Source of the DNA: a virus | Direction: 5' to 3' (one strand) | Length of the DNA: 40,074 nucleotides | IMG/VR virus record: IMGVR_UViG_3300037189_010341 | Coordinates: 1 to 40,074 of that record | Part shown: positions 14,720 through 21,097 of the stretch, in pieces | How the letters are laid out: every line of letters starts with the position of its first letter | Numbering within the stretch: position 1 is the first letter of the stretch | The notes under the pieces: model-generated | Databases searched by the model: none | What the model saw: the letters and a program-made list of their open reading frames with translations, nothing else | Told to the model about the DNA's origin: nothing | Position numbers and translations under genes: made by a program

Positions 14720-15817
14720 TCAAGCCATGATCTGGGCCAGCAGATTGCCGAACCGCTCCAGATAGGCGGACGGCGGACGGTAGCCGGGCTTGATCAGAGC
14801 AATCGCAGACAGCGGCTGCTTGACAGCATCGACCATGCCCTTCTCGCCAAGGGTCAGCAGCACGACGAACGCACGGTCCACCATGTCGCTCGTCAGGTTC
14901 CCCTCGTCCTTCGCCATCTGGGCGTGGAAGATGAGGGCGGACGGCAACTGGAACAGGCGGTCCAGCTTGTCGTTGAAGTTGACCTGCTTCTTGCCCTCCA
15001 TAACGTCACGAGCGGAGTACAAATCCATGGCCTCCGCGAACGTGACGAACAGGGTGGCAGCGGTCTGGCCGACGCAGCCAGACACGAACTTCACGAAGTC
15101 CTTGGACTCCGCACCGACAGCGGACAAACCAGCACAGCCCTTCTTCACGTAGTCCCACTGCCGCAGACTGGGGAACGACAAGGCATCGGGCTCCACGGCC
15201 TTGGTTTCCACGAAATCCGGCTTGCTCTCAAGGAACAGCCGAATCTTGCGACCCCACGCCATATCCCCGATCTCGCTGTTCTTCACAACGGGAATCTTGG
15301 GCTTGGGGTAGACGCCGGACTCGATGCCGATCAAGAAGTCCTGAACGGGCGTCTCCCACTTCCAGTGGAAGAACCGGTTCAGCACCGAACCCTCAAACGG
15401 GGTGGCGTTGGGGGCGATCTCCGGCGGGTTGGCAGCAGCGGTCACGATGAGGTCCGGGGCGAAACTCATGTTGCCGATCCGCCGCTCGCTCGGGTTGACG
15501 ATGGACAGCGTGACGGCACGCATCATCGAGGAACCCGTGTTGGCCTCGTCCAGATGCCACCAGCGGTTGGGCAGCGTCAGGTCGTGCATCTCCTCCAGCG
15601 GGACCATCTTCACCATGTTCTGCTCGCGGTAGATGGACGGCATGCCGGTCATCTCCTCGGGCAGGTGGTGGGTGGGCAGGAAGGCGTGGAACTTCTTCCC
15701 CGCAGCGACAGCACAAGCCTCGATAGAGGCAGTCTTCGCCACGCCAGTACCGCCCCATGCCATGGACGGTACACCGACCTGTGCCGCCACGTAGAACGGC
15801 AGGTTCTTCAGACTCAT
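14720..15817 (-). CDS. MoxR-type AAA+ ATPase
   Basis: The 365-residue protein has AAA+ motifs: a Walker A region 'WGGTGVAKT' at 21-29, Walker B 'HLDEAN' at 88-93, sensor-1 'TAAANP' with N130, and a candidate arginine finger in 'SVLNRF' (R148). The helix insert and the 'H.LPEEMTGMP' segment after the first strand are typical of the MoxR group. The Walker A loop reads G-G-T-G-V-A-K-T, with Ala where Gly is usual before the Lys. MoxR ATPases work with VWA proteins to remodel or activate clients, and the VWA gene follows. The ATG at 15817 is chosen because GGGGAG lies nine bases upstream; a GTG three codons earlier abuts that site too closely. Confidence 0.85.
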   Translation of the reverse strand: MSLKNLPFYVAAQVGVPSMAWGGTGVAKTASIEACAVAAGKKFHAFLPTHHLPEEMTGMPSIYREQNMVKMVPLEEMHDLTLPNRWWHLDEANTGSSMMRAVTLSIVNPSERRIGNMSFAPDLIVTAAANPPEIAPNATPFEGSVLNRFFHWKWETPVQDFLIGIESGVYPKPKIPVVKNSEIGDMAWGRKIRLFLESKPDFVETKAVEPDALSFPSLRQWDYVKKGCAGLSAVGAESKDFVKFVSGCVGQTAATLFVTFAEAMDLYSARDVMEGKKQVNFNDKLDRLFQLPSALIFHAQMAKDEGNLTSDMVDRAFVVLLTLGEKGMVDAVKQPLSAIALIKPGYRPPSAYLERFGNLLAQIMA

Positions 15818-15856
15818 CGGAAACACTCCCCAGTGTCAAAGGAAAGGAAACAAAAA

Positions 15857-15921
15857 CCGGGGGGGGCCGGCAACACGCCGGCCCCCCGAAAACCACTCGC
15901 CGGGGCGCCTCGCCCATGGCG
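15857..15921 (-). promoter_or_regulatory. Leader repeat copy A (before the MoxR gene), with terminator hairpin
   Basis: Read leftward: GCCATGG, then GAGGCGCCCCGGCGAG, then TGGTTTTC, then a perfect 11-bp stem GGGGGGCCGGC/GCCGGCCCCCC with a five-base loop (15861-15887), then GGTTTTTG. The T-run after the stem could also make it a terminator for the upstream gene. The hairpin ends about 44 bases before the MoxR start. Four other copies share the core (see the entries near 17335, 18078, 18261 and 18875). Confidence 0.7.
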
Positions 15922-15925
15922 ACGA

Positions 15926-16828
15926 TCACTTGCCCTGCGACTTGCGGATTTGCAGTTCCGCCAGCAGTTCGCAGGACTTGGACAACGCGGCCCGGGCAGC
16001 TTGCAGGTTCGTGCCGAACTGCGTTTCGTAGTAGTTGGCCAGTTCCGCGAACTCTGCCAACTGCTTCATCCGGGTATCCATCCCGTTCTTCCGTGGCGAC
16101 TTGTTGTTGTCGATGATGTCCTGCATCACATCGTTCATCGACTCACACTCCGTCACCAACGTGTCGTTCGTGGCCTCCAGCACCTGTTTGACCAGTTGCG
16201 GGTTGTTGCGGAGGTCTTGCGTCAACAGGACGCAAGTGCAACCAGCGGAGTTGAGGTCTGCGAAGACCTTGTCCACAGCACCGACAGCACAATCGGGAAC
16301 GAAGTACGCACCGCCCCGCTCCTTGAGCGGAATCCCCTTGTTGCGGCCGATCAGCCCGATCAGTGCATCCGTCACATCCCGGCTGGGCATGTAGGCGAGA
16401 TGCCGCTGATACAACTGATTCAGGATCGTGTCCACCTGTGGATTGGCGAAGAAAGCCGCCAAGTTGGGATGGACGCCGACCTTGACCACGAACACGGTGT
16501 TCGTATCATCGACGCCAAGCGAGAACAGGAACTCACGCTGGTTCTGCTTGTCGCCCTTGTGGGTCTGATAAAACTCCACGCCGACGCCGGTCCGCGACAA
16601 GCTGTCATGCTTGACGGGGGCCTTGCGCTGCTTGATGTTTGCAGCACCCACCACGTTCTTGCCAGTCTCGACCAGAGCGTCGAAGTTGTCGATGGCGGGG
16701 ATGTTCTCCTCGCCAACCGCCTTCAGCGCGTTCAGCACCGTCTGCCGCAGCACACGGTGTGCCGTCCAGAGTGCCACACAGCCGACTGTGGCAATCATGA
16801 CGCCAGTAAGAGGAATCTTCTGAGCCAT
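15926..16828 (-). CDS. Membrane-anchored protein of unknown function next to the MoxR gene
   Basis: The ATG at 16828 follows AAAGGACAG and directly exposes a hydrophobic segment ('IPLTGVMIATVGCVALW'), so it is preferred to the longer frame that crosses a terminator. The 300-residue product continues with an extended soluble domain: 'REFLFSLGVDDTNTVFVVKVG', 'SRDVTDALIGLIGRNKGIPLK', 'GAYFVPD', and a C-terminal coiled stretch ('QDIIDNNKSPRK', 'RMKQLAEFAELANYYETQFG', 'AARAALSKSCELLAELQ'). The layout resembles uncharacterised proteins of about 300 residues that accompany MoxR/VWA genes, but I cannot prove a family. It is likely a client or partner of the ATPase pair. Confidence 0.65.
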   Translation of the reverse strand: MAQKIPLTGVMIATVGCVALWTAHRVLRQTVLNALKAVGEENIPAIDNFDALVETGKNVVGAANIKQRKAPVKHDSLSRTGVGVEFYQTHKGDKQNQREFLFSLGVDDTNTVFVVKVGVHPNLAAFFANPQVDTILNQLYQRHLAYMPSRDVTDALIGLIGRNKGIPLKERGGAYFVPDCAVGAVDKVFADLNSAGCTCVLLTQDLRNNPQLVKQVLEATNDTLVTECESMNDVMQDIIDNNKSPRKNGMDTRMKQLAEFAELANYYETQFGTNLQAARAALSKSCELLAELQIRKSQGK

Positions 16829-16860
16829 CGCAAAACTGTCCTTTCGTATCGCAGGGAGTG

Positions 16861-16907
16861 GAAAAAGAACCGCTGCCAGTGAGACTCCCGCACTCACTGG
16901 CAGCGGT
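16861..16907 (-). terminator. Rho-independent terminator / leader hairpin, 15-bp perfect stem
   Basis: ACCGCTGCCAGTGAG (16869-16883) is exactly complementary to 16893-16907, with a nine-base loop. Read leftward it is followed by TTCTTTTTCC, so it should terminate transcripts of the small acidic protein gene (16931-17290). It also ends about 40 bases before the start of the next gene (16828), the same position as the leader hairpins of this block. Confidence 0.8.
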
Positions 16908-16930
16908 CAAGCTGCACCGACGTACACTCA

Positions 16931-17290
16931 CTAGCCGACGATCTTGAGGATCAGGGCCACAGCGTCACGCAGAGCCAGCAGGTCAGCGATGCTGATCCCG
17001 TTGGCATACGCAGCCGTGTCGATCTCCTCGGCGGTGGGGTCCACGTAGCAGACCTTGGCACCGGAGAGGTTGGAGAACGTCGTGGCATCGTCCAGCACGA
17101 CCACCGGAGTGGTAACGCCGGACTCGGCCTTGGCAACAGTCGCCGCCACGGGCTTGACCACGACGGGCTCGGGAACAGCAGCAACCGGGACCGCAGCGGG
17201 CTCCTTAGCCTTGGCAGCGGACTTCTTGGGCTCCACGGCAGCAGCACCTGCCGCCATCTCACGCAAACGGGCCAGAATGTCATCGGACAT
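16931..17290 (-). CDS. Small Ala/Val/Pro-rich acidic protein
   Basis: A 119-residue protein with AGGAGG nine bases before ATG. Residues 15-60 are Ala/Val/Pro/Lys-rich and look like a flexible linker. The ends are more ordered: 'DDILARLREMA' at the start, and 'AEEIDTAAYANGISIADLLALRDAVALILKIVG' (in two pieces) as C-terminal helices. The linker plus terminal helices suggests an adaptor or scaffold-like protein, but this is a guess. It is flanked by leader repeat B upstream and a terminator downstream, so it is probably transcribed in part as its own unit. Confidence 0.65.
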   Translation of the reverse strand: MSDDILARLREMAAGAAAVEPKKSAAKAKEPAAVPVAAVPEPVVVKPVAATVAKAESGVTTPVVVLDDATTFSNLSGAKVCYVDPTAEEIDTAAYANGISIADLLALRDAVALILKIVG

Positions 17291-17334
17291 AGCAACGAAC
17301 CTCCTGAAACATGGGGAAACCGAACCACTAACCA

Positions 17335-17394
17335 GCGGGGCAGGCTACGCTGCCGGCCCCGAAAACCCCTCGCCGGGGCGCCTCGGCCATGGGC
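17335..17394 (-). promoter_or_regulatory. Leader repeat copy B
   Basis: Read leftward: TAGCCCATGG, then CCGAGGCGCCCCGGCGAG, then GGGTTTTC, then GGGGCCGGC/GCCTGCCCC with a six-base loop and one mismatch. The hairpin ends about 46 bases before the start at 17290. The bases before the start (GGTTC... then AGGAGGTTCGT) also resemble the stretch before the 18045 start. There is no T-run after the stem, unlike copy A. Confidence 0.7.
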
Positions 17395-17403
17395 TAAGGC
17401 GTA

Positions 17404-17613
17404 CTAACGACTCCTGCGGTAGCACCGCAATGCACGCTGTTCGGAGCCTCGGGGCACAATCACGGCGTATCCGGCCGTCTTGTGCCCGTACTCCATCAGC
17501 ACCATACGCGGCGTTTCCCCGGAACAAGCAATGCAGCACACTGCCTTGCCTTGGTTCTTGAGAACACGAACCCGCTCTCTCGGGATGGGCTGCGAGCAAT
17601 AGGGGCACTTCAC
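17404..17613 (-). CDS. Small zinc-ribbon protein
   Basis: The GTG at 17613 has AAAGGAG six bases upstream and is 12 bases after the previous stop. The 69-residue protein has 'KCPYCSQPIPRE' and 'AVCCIACSGETP', two CxxC knuckles about 22 residues apart, which would bind one zinc. The rest, 'MVLMEYGHKTAGYAVIVPRG' and 'RALRCYRRSR', is basic. It may bind nucleic acid or another phage protein; no family was recognised. Confidence 0.65.
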   Translation of the reverse strand: MKCPYCSQPIPRERVRVLKNQGKAVCCIACSGETPRMVLMEYGHKTAGYAVIVPRGSEQRALRCYRRSR

Positions 17614-17625
17614 GATGGGCTCCTT

Positions 17626-18045
17626 TCAGTTATTGTCGAACTCGCGGGGATTGGTGCTGATCTCGATGATGTGGAACTTGCGATCCTCGGCATACGTGCA
17701 GTGCGCATTTACCCAGCCTGACGCCTGCTGTTCGGAGTCAAACGGCCCGACGATGCACTCCTCGTTGAAGTTCTGCCCGTCCTCCTCCATGAAGTGAACC
17801 ACCCACGCCCCGACCACCGGAATGTCGCCCTCTTCCAACTCCATCTCCATCTCGCTGTCGAAGACTGCGGTGATTTCGTCCACCCGCAGAACCAGCGTGC
17901 GGATCAGCGTGCGGATGGTGCGGTCATAGTCCGGGGCCTTCGGATCGAGCTTCCACAGTTCGTGGGCAACATCCCGGGCGGCGTAGACCATCCGTTGCAG
18001 GGTCAACAGCCGCATCGTCACAGCCCGGGCCATCTTCGTGAACAT
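17626..18045 (-). CDS. Unrecognised protein, first gene of the leftward block
   Basis: The ATG at 18045 is chosen (GCGAGG upstream); the frame stays open further upstream but only because it runs through leader repeat C. The 139-residue product has a basic helical N-terminus ('MARAVTMRLLTLQRMVYAARDVAHELW'), a helix 'RTIRTLIRTLVLRVDEITAVFDSEME', and then a domain with 'VVGAWVVHFMEEDGQNF', 'CIVGPFDSEQQASGWVNAH' and 'FHIIEIS'. The second part resembles small alpha/beta domains that often end phage regulatory proteins. No catalytic motif is visible. Confidence 0.62.
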   Translation of the reverse strand: MFTKMARAVTMRLLTLQRMVYAARDVAHELWKLDPKAPDYDRTIRTLIRTLVLRVDEITAVFDSEMEMELEEGDIPVVGAWVVHFMEEDGQNFNEECIVGPFDSEQQASGWVNAHCTYAEDRKFHIIEISTNPREFDNN

Positions 18046-18077
18046 GACAAACCTCGCAGGTTGAAGAACCAAGTACC

Positions 18078-18135
18078 GTCGCCGGCGACACTGCCGGCCT
18101 CCGAAAAACCCTCGCCGGGGCGCCTCGGGCATGGG
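18078..18135 (-). promoter_or_regulatory. Leader repeat copy C
   Basis: Read leftward: GCCCCATGCC, then CGAGGCGCCCCGGCGAG, then GGTTTTTC, then GGCCGGC/GCCGGC(G) with a six-base loop. The hairpin ends about 33 bases before the start at 18045. Just upstream is GCTATCGCCTATAG (to about 18152), which also occurs in shorter form before copy E as GCTATCTATAG, so the conserved unit may include a promoter-like part. Confidence 0.7.
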
Positions 18136-18235
18136 GCTATAGGCGATAGCAAACCCAACGCCATGCGGCCAAAACGGCCCGAACGCCCATCCGCCCATGG
18201 GGGCACTCCCGGCCACGCTCTACCTGCACCTGTAC

Positions 18236-18255
18236 CTGTACCAGTTGCGGTACAG
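18236..18255. promoter_or_regulatory. Operator-like 7-bp palindrome in the divergent region
   Basis: CTGTACC and GGTACAG are exact reverse complements separated by six bases. A second CCTGTA half-site lies just before it (about 18229). It sits between the divergent leftward start (18045) and rightward start (18346), where a dimeric repressor such as the small HTH proteins of the leftward block might bind. No protein can be assigned to it from sequence. Confidence 0.4.
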
Positions 18256-18260
18256 ATACA

Positions 18261-18313
18261 CGCCATGGCAAGCCGGCCCCGGCGAGAGCTTGTTGCCGGG
18301 GCGAGTGCCCCGC
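18261..18313 (+). promoter_or_regulatory. Leader repeat copy D (rightward)
   Basis: On the forward strand: CGCCATGGCAAGCCGGCCCCGGCGAG (in two parts), then AGCTTGTT, then a hairpin CGGGGC/GCCCCG with a four-base loop (GAGT). The hairpin ends about 33 bases before the start at 18346. It is the same element as copies A-C in the opposite orientation, matching the opposite direction of the gene it precedes. Confidence 0.65.
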
Positions 18314-18345
18314 TAGCGACGTTTCCCTTAACTTTGGAGGCTACC

Positions 18346-18693
18346 GTGGCAATGCAAGAGCGAACCGTGACGATCATCAAGCAGGACGGATGGGACGAGT
18401 ACATGGCCGAACACCACGGCCACACGGCGTTCACCAACGCGATTGGCTACCTGTCCGAATGGAACATGTGGGCCAACCGCTTCGACAGCGTTCGCATCAC
18501 CTGCTCCCTTGGTCGCAATGGGGACCAGCCGGAGATCGGCGCCAGCTACACCCGCACCGAGTATGACTGCGGCAATGGCCGGAAGTCGGCCACAGTGACG
18601 GACGGATACTTCATCTGCGCCATCTTCCAGCCGCAGCAGTCGGCGTCAGAAGACGAACAGGCCCGTCTCGCCCGCTTCTCGTTCCACTCTTGA
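18346..18693 (+). CDS. Unrecognised small protein behind leader repeat D
   Basis: GTG at 18346 has GGAGG five bases upstream; an ATG two codons later is also possible but farther. The 115-residue protein begins with 'RTVTIIKQDGWDEYMAEHHG' and continues with 'NAIGYLSEWNMWANRFDSVRITCSLG' and 'ATVTDGYFICAIFQPQ', an alternation of strands and short helices. No catalytic or binding motif was recognised. It is the first rightward gene after the divergent region. Confidence 0.6.
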   Translation: MAMQERTVTIIKQDGWDEYMAEHHGHTAFTNAIGYLSEWNMWANRFDSVRITCSLGRNGDQPEIGASYTRTEYDCGNGRKSATVTDGYFICAIFQPQQSASEDEQARLARFSFHS

Positions 18694-18874
18694 ACCGCCC
18701 CACTGTGCCAAACACCGGACCAACAACCCATGTACATGGCTGCTTGTTCCAGTTGTTCCGGCCACAACGGTTCAAACGCCCTCAAATCCGGCCCAAACGC
18801 CATGATCCCACGTTGGGTGGGCATGGCATGGGCCGGTATTCGACAAGCTATCTATAGTCGCCGTTCCGCTATTC

Positions 18875-18931
18875 CAGCGGCGCCCCGGCGAGAGCTTTTC
18901 AGCCGGAGCGGTCGCCGGCAGTATCGACCGC
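18875..18931 (+). promoter_or_regulatory. Leader repeat copy E (rightward)
   Basis: On the forward strand: AGCGGCGCCCCGGCGAG, then AGCTTTTC, then a region that can pair as GCCGG/CCGGC or, more strongly, as GCGGTCG (18908-18914) with CGACCGC (18925-18931). It ends about 26-38 bases before the start at 18957. Upstream lies GCTATCTATAG, similar to the sequence upstream of copy C. The CCATGG part seen in copies A, B and D is not present here. Confidence 0.65.
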
Positions 18932-18956
18932 AGAGTTTTTAAGAGGGAGTTTCACA

Positions 18957-19379
18957 ATGGCCCGTATTACTTCCACCCCTTCCCCGGTCCAGCACCAGCC
19001 CGCCGACATGGCTGCGCTTTTGAAAGAGTTGGCCGACCTGCGGTCCGCCCTGTCTTCGGCGCAGTCCCGGGGAGCCCGCAAACCGGGTTTCCATGTCCGG
19101 CCTGTCCCCGTGCCCAAAAAGCCGGGTACGCCGCCTGCCCGGGCTCTGGCCGACGTGGTACTGCCGGGCGGCTCGATCACCCTGTCGCTCTACGTGGGAG
19201 CCCACGGGAAAGCGACGTTCGGGGGTGGGTTCGGTTCGCGGGGGTTCGGCTTGTGGGGGGAGGACGTTGGCCCCTTCTGCGATTGGTGCGAGTCGGGGGC
19301 GCTCCGTGCGGCTCTGAGTCGGCCGGAAATCGCGGCTCATCTGGAGCCCCGTTGGAACGGCACTGGCGCCGCGGAGTGA
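18957..19379 (+). CDS. Unrecognised protein behind leader repeat E
   Basis: A good site (AAGAGGGAG) precedes ATG. The 140-residue protein has an N-terminal helix 'MAALLKELADLRSALSSAQS', a basic Pro-rich linker, and a Gly-rich second half ('LPGGSITLSLYVGAHGKATF', 'GSRGFGLWGEDVGPFCDWCES') with a C-x2-C pair. Function unknown. A strong terminator follows. Confidence 0.6.
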   Translation: MARITSTPSPVQHQPADMAALLKELADLRSALSSAQSRGARKPGFHVRPVPVPKKPGTPPARALADVVLPGGSITLSLYVGAHGKATFGGGFGSRGFGLWGEDVGPFCDWCESGALRAALSRPEIAAHLEPRWNGTGAAE

Positions 19380-19423
19380 TGCCCGGACAACCGGGACGGG
19401 CATGATGCCCGATGGATCGACAG

Positions 19424-19466
19424 CCGGCCCGGGGCGCATGGAAGCGTCCCGGGCCGGTTTCATTTC
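19424..19466 (+). terminator. Strong Rho-independent terminator
   Basis: CCGGCCCGGGGCGC (19424-19437) pairs with 19444-19457 over 14 bp with one G-U pair and a six-base loop, followed by TTTCATTTC. It ends the two-gene rightward unit before the late region. Confidence 0.85.
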
Positions 19467-19665
19467 ATGCGCCGCACGGCACGCCGTCCCCATGGGCGGC
19501 GCGGCGCCGTGGCCGAAGGTACGTTCGGCCACACTCTAACGCCGTCCCCATGCAGCACATACGGCACAGACGGACCCCGCCCACCCCCAATGGGCGACCC
19601 AAGGAGCCCACGTACCCCCTCTGGATTTTTTCCCAAATACCTCACTGCCCCTCGGCTGGGGGGGA

Positions 19666-19739
19666 TGCTGACTCTGGCGTCAAGTTTTTTTGCCATAAAA
19701 CGTGACATGCTGACGTGCTGACGCTGCTGACATGCTGAC
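19666..19739 (+). repeat. Iteron-like array of TGCTGAC
   Basis: Five exact copies of TGCTGAC start at 19666, 19708, 19716, 19725 and 19733. The last four are nearly head-to-tail with 8-9 base spacing. An AT-rich patch lies between the first copy and the other four. Such arrays bind initiators or regulators in other systems; the protein for this one is unknown. Confidence 0.65.
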
Positions 19740-19745
19740 ACCGAC

Positions 19746-19774
19746 TTCCCAGATACAGGCAGGCCCGCTATAAC
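19746..19774 (+). promoter_or_regulatory. Candidate promoter giving a leaderless message
   Basis: TATAAC (19769-19774) matches five of six bases of the -10 consensus. TTCCCA lies 17 bases upstream (19746-19751) and matches four of six bases of the -35. The ATG of the HNH gene begins eight bases after the -10 box, about where transcription would start, and there is no ribosome-binding site in between. Confidence 0.4.
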
Positions 19775-19781
19775 CCCCGCC

Positions 19782-20093
19782 ATGCTCCAGTGGCTAAAAG
19801 AACGGTGGTCGGAGTTTGAGGCTTACCGCACCGGGCGGTGGAGTTCTTGGAGGAAGCGGCACCTTGAACGGGAGCCCGAGTGTCAGGCGTGCCGGACGGT
19901 GGAGGAGTTGGAAGTCCACCACATCCTGCCTGTGCATGCCGGCGGGCCGGAGCTTGCTCCCCCGGAGGGCATGATCACGCTGTGCCGGGAATGCCACTTC
20001 TATCTGGGGCACGCCTGCGACTGGTCGGCTTGGAGGCCGGATGTCCGGCATTTAGCAGAAGTCATTCGGACAGCCGAAGTCCGAAGGTTGTAG
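19782..20093 (+). CDS. HNH endonuclease
   Basis: The 103-residue protein has the standard HNH layout: C34-x2-C37, 'LEVHHILPVHAGG' with H46-H47, then C68-x2-C71-H72 in 'LCRECHFYLGH'. Small HNH proteins are often encoded close to phage packaging genes and may assist terminase cutting. Here it is the first gene of the rightward late unit, some 8 kb before the large terminase. It is a different protein from the HNH at 3664, although both share the 'C..CH' end. Confidence 0.8.
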   Translation: MLQWLKERWSEFEAYRTGRWSSWRKRHLEREPECQACRTVEELEVHHILPVHAGGPELAPPEGMITLCRECHFYLGHACDWSAWRPDVRHLAEVIRTAEVRRL

Positions 20094-20124
20094 TTCAGTA
20101 GTCCCCTGCAACAAGGAGTTCTTC

Positions 20125-20280
20125 ATGCGTTCGCTCGTTCTCGCGCTCGCCCTGTCCGGCTGCTGTTCGGTGTCGATGGCTGGCCATTGCTGCCACCCGG
20201 TTCGCTCGGGCGTTGCCCGGGTGTTCCACGCCGCCAAGAAGATCGTCAAGGCCCCGTTCAGGGCGGTGCGGTGTCGCTAG
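20125..20280 (+). CDS. Small exported Cys-rich protein
   Basis: Too short for most gene finders: 51 residues with AAGGAG seven bases before ATG. It has a signal peptide ('MRSLVLALALSGCCSVSMA'), where 'ALSGC' could also serve as a lipobox, then His/Cys and a basic helix 'VARVFHAAKKIVKAPFRAVR'. A mature peptide of about 30 basic residues or a small lipoprotein is possible. It overlaps the next start by ten bases. Confidence 0.6.
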   Translation: MRSLVLALALSGCCSVSMAGHCCHPVRSGVARVFHAAKKIVKAPFRAVRCR

Positions 20281-20750
20281 ACATCCTGACCCCCAAGGGC
20301 CAGAAATCTCTGGAGTACGCCCGGCGTGCTGCGGAGATTTGGACTAAGTACAGCACCGGCTGGCAGTACGCCCGGACCCCAGAGGATTCGGACTGTCCGT
20401 TCGACGCGGTGTTGATAGACCCCGATGGAACGGTCCGGGCCATCGTGGAGCAAAAGTCCCGTGATTTGTCGAGAAGCCAACTGGCCGAGTTCAACTACGA
20501 GTGGCTGGTCACCATGGACAAGATCGTCCAAGCCAGCCAGTGTGCCCGGCTGTTCAGAGTCCCCCTCATCGGGTTCCTGTACCTTATCCCAGACGATACC
20601 CTGCTAACCCGGGTGATCGCTGACAACAAGGGGTTGTTCTGCGTACCGTTCCGGTGTGAACAGACCGTCACGCAGCAAACGATTAACGGCGGGCTTGCCC
20701 TTCGCGGCAACGCATACATGGACATGCGGGAAGCACGGTCTATCCCCTGA
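20271..20750 (+). CDS. PD-(D/E)XK-like nuclease
   Basis: The GTG at 20271 is chosen because the upstream extension is only a shadow of the exported-peptide gene. In the 159-residue product, 'FDAVLIDPDGTVRAIVEQKSRD' (in parts) gives the nuclease pattern: an Asp at the end of one strand, then E-x-K at the end of the next. A helix follows ('SRSQLAEFNYEWLVTMDKI'), then 'VPLIGFLYLIPDD', as in restriction-type folds. It may process DNA ends or degrade host DNA. The fold assignment is from the motif only. Confidence 0.6.
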   Translation: MSLDILTPKGQKSLEYARRAAEIWTKYSTGWQYARTPEDSDCPFDAVLIDPDGTVRAIVEQKSRDLSRSQLAEFNYEWLVTMDKIVQASQCARLFRVPLIGFLYLIPDDTLLTRVIADNKGLFCVPFRCEQTVTQQTINGGLALRGNAYMDMREARSIP

Positions 20751-20806
20751 CAGACCAGTGGCCCGGTTTTGCTGGGTTCCGTGGCCAAAAATCCAGCTAA
20801 ATCACC

Positions 20807-21097
20807 ATGCTTGAACGGATCGACGCTATGCCTGTGATTGCCGACATAGCTGTAATCATCTCGTTCTGCTGCGGTTTCTACTGCGGCTGGAACATGTATA
20901 CGGAGAAAGCCAATGAGCGACATCGTGACGAGACTTCGGGACAGGGCTTATTCCTCCAAGGGGAAGGACACGCTCTGCGAGGAGGCGGCGGACGAGATCG
21001 ACCGCCTGCGGGAAGCGGTGAAGTTGCAGGCCCTTTCGCCGTTCTCTATAGACCTCGACAGCATGACTATCGTCAGCGAGGAATTCACAGAGGATGA
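20807..21097 (+). CDS. Small membrane protein
   Basis: A single membrane helix ('PVIADIAVIISFCCGFYCGW') occupies residues 9-28. The following part becomes Gly/Arg-rich and overlaps the next gene by 185 bases in the +1 phase, so the useful protein is probably the first 40 residues. A second ATG at 20828 is in frame. No clear ribosome-binding site is seen for either start. Confidence 0.4.
   Translation: MLERIDAMPVIADIAVIISFCCGFYCGWNMYTEKANERHRDETSGQGLFLQGEGHALRGGGGRDRPPAGSGEVAGPFAVLYRPRQHDYRQRGIHRG

Larger units (their letters stand above)
19467..19781 (+). other. Gene-free control region before the rightward late genes
   Basis: The stretch has no plausible gene. It contains two AT-rich patches (ATTTTTTCCCAAATAC near 19625, AAGTTTTTTTGCCATAAAA near 19682), the TGCTGAC array and a -10-like box just before the first late gene. 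Both an origin of replication and a regulated promoter region fit this layout. Confidence 0.45.

Noticed and set aside
13675-14730. 351-codon open frame on the forward strand opposite the VWA gene
   Set aside because: Leu/Gly-rich antisense of the Pro/Gly/Gln linker and VWA coding region; the VWA gene has clear motifs.
14924-16882. Long open frame (652 codons) on the forward strand opposite the MoxR ATPase and the 15926 gene
   Set aside because: It is antisense to two genes with clear motifs, good ribosome-binding sites and correct starts. Its composition (His/Arg/Gln/Leu-rich) is what GC-rich third positions produce on the opposite strand.
19672-19688. TGAC...GTCA followed by a T7 run as a terminator
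   Set aside because: The stem is only four base pairs; the run is more simply part of an AT-rich patch beside the TGCTGAC array.
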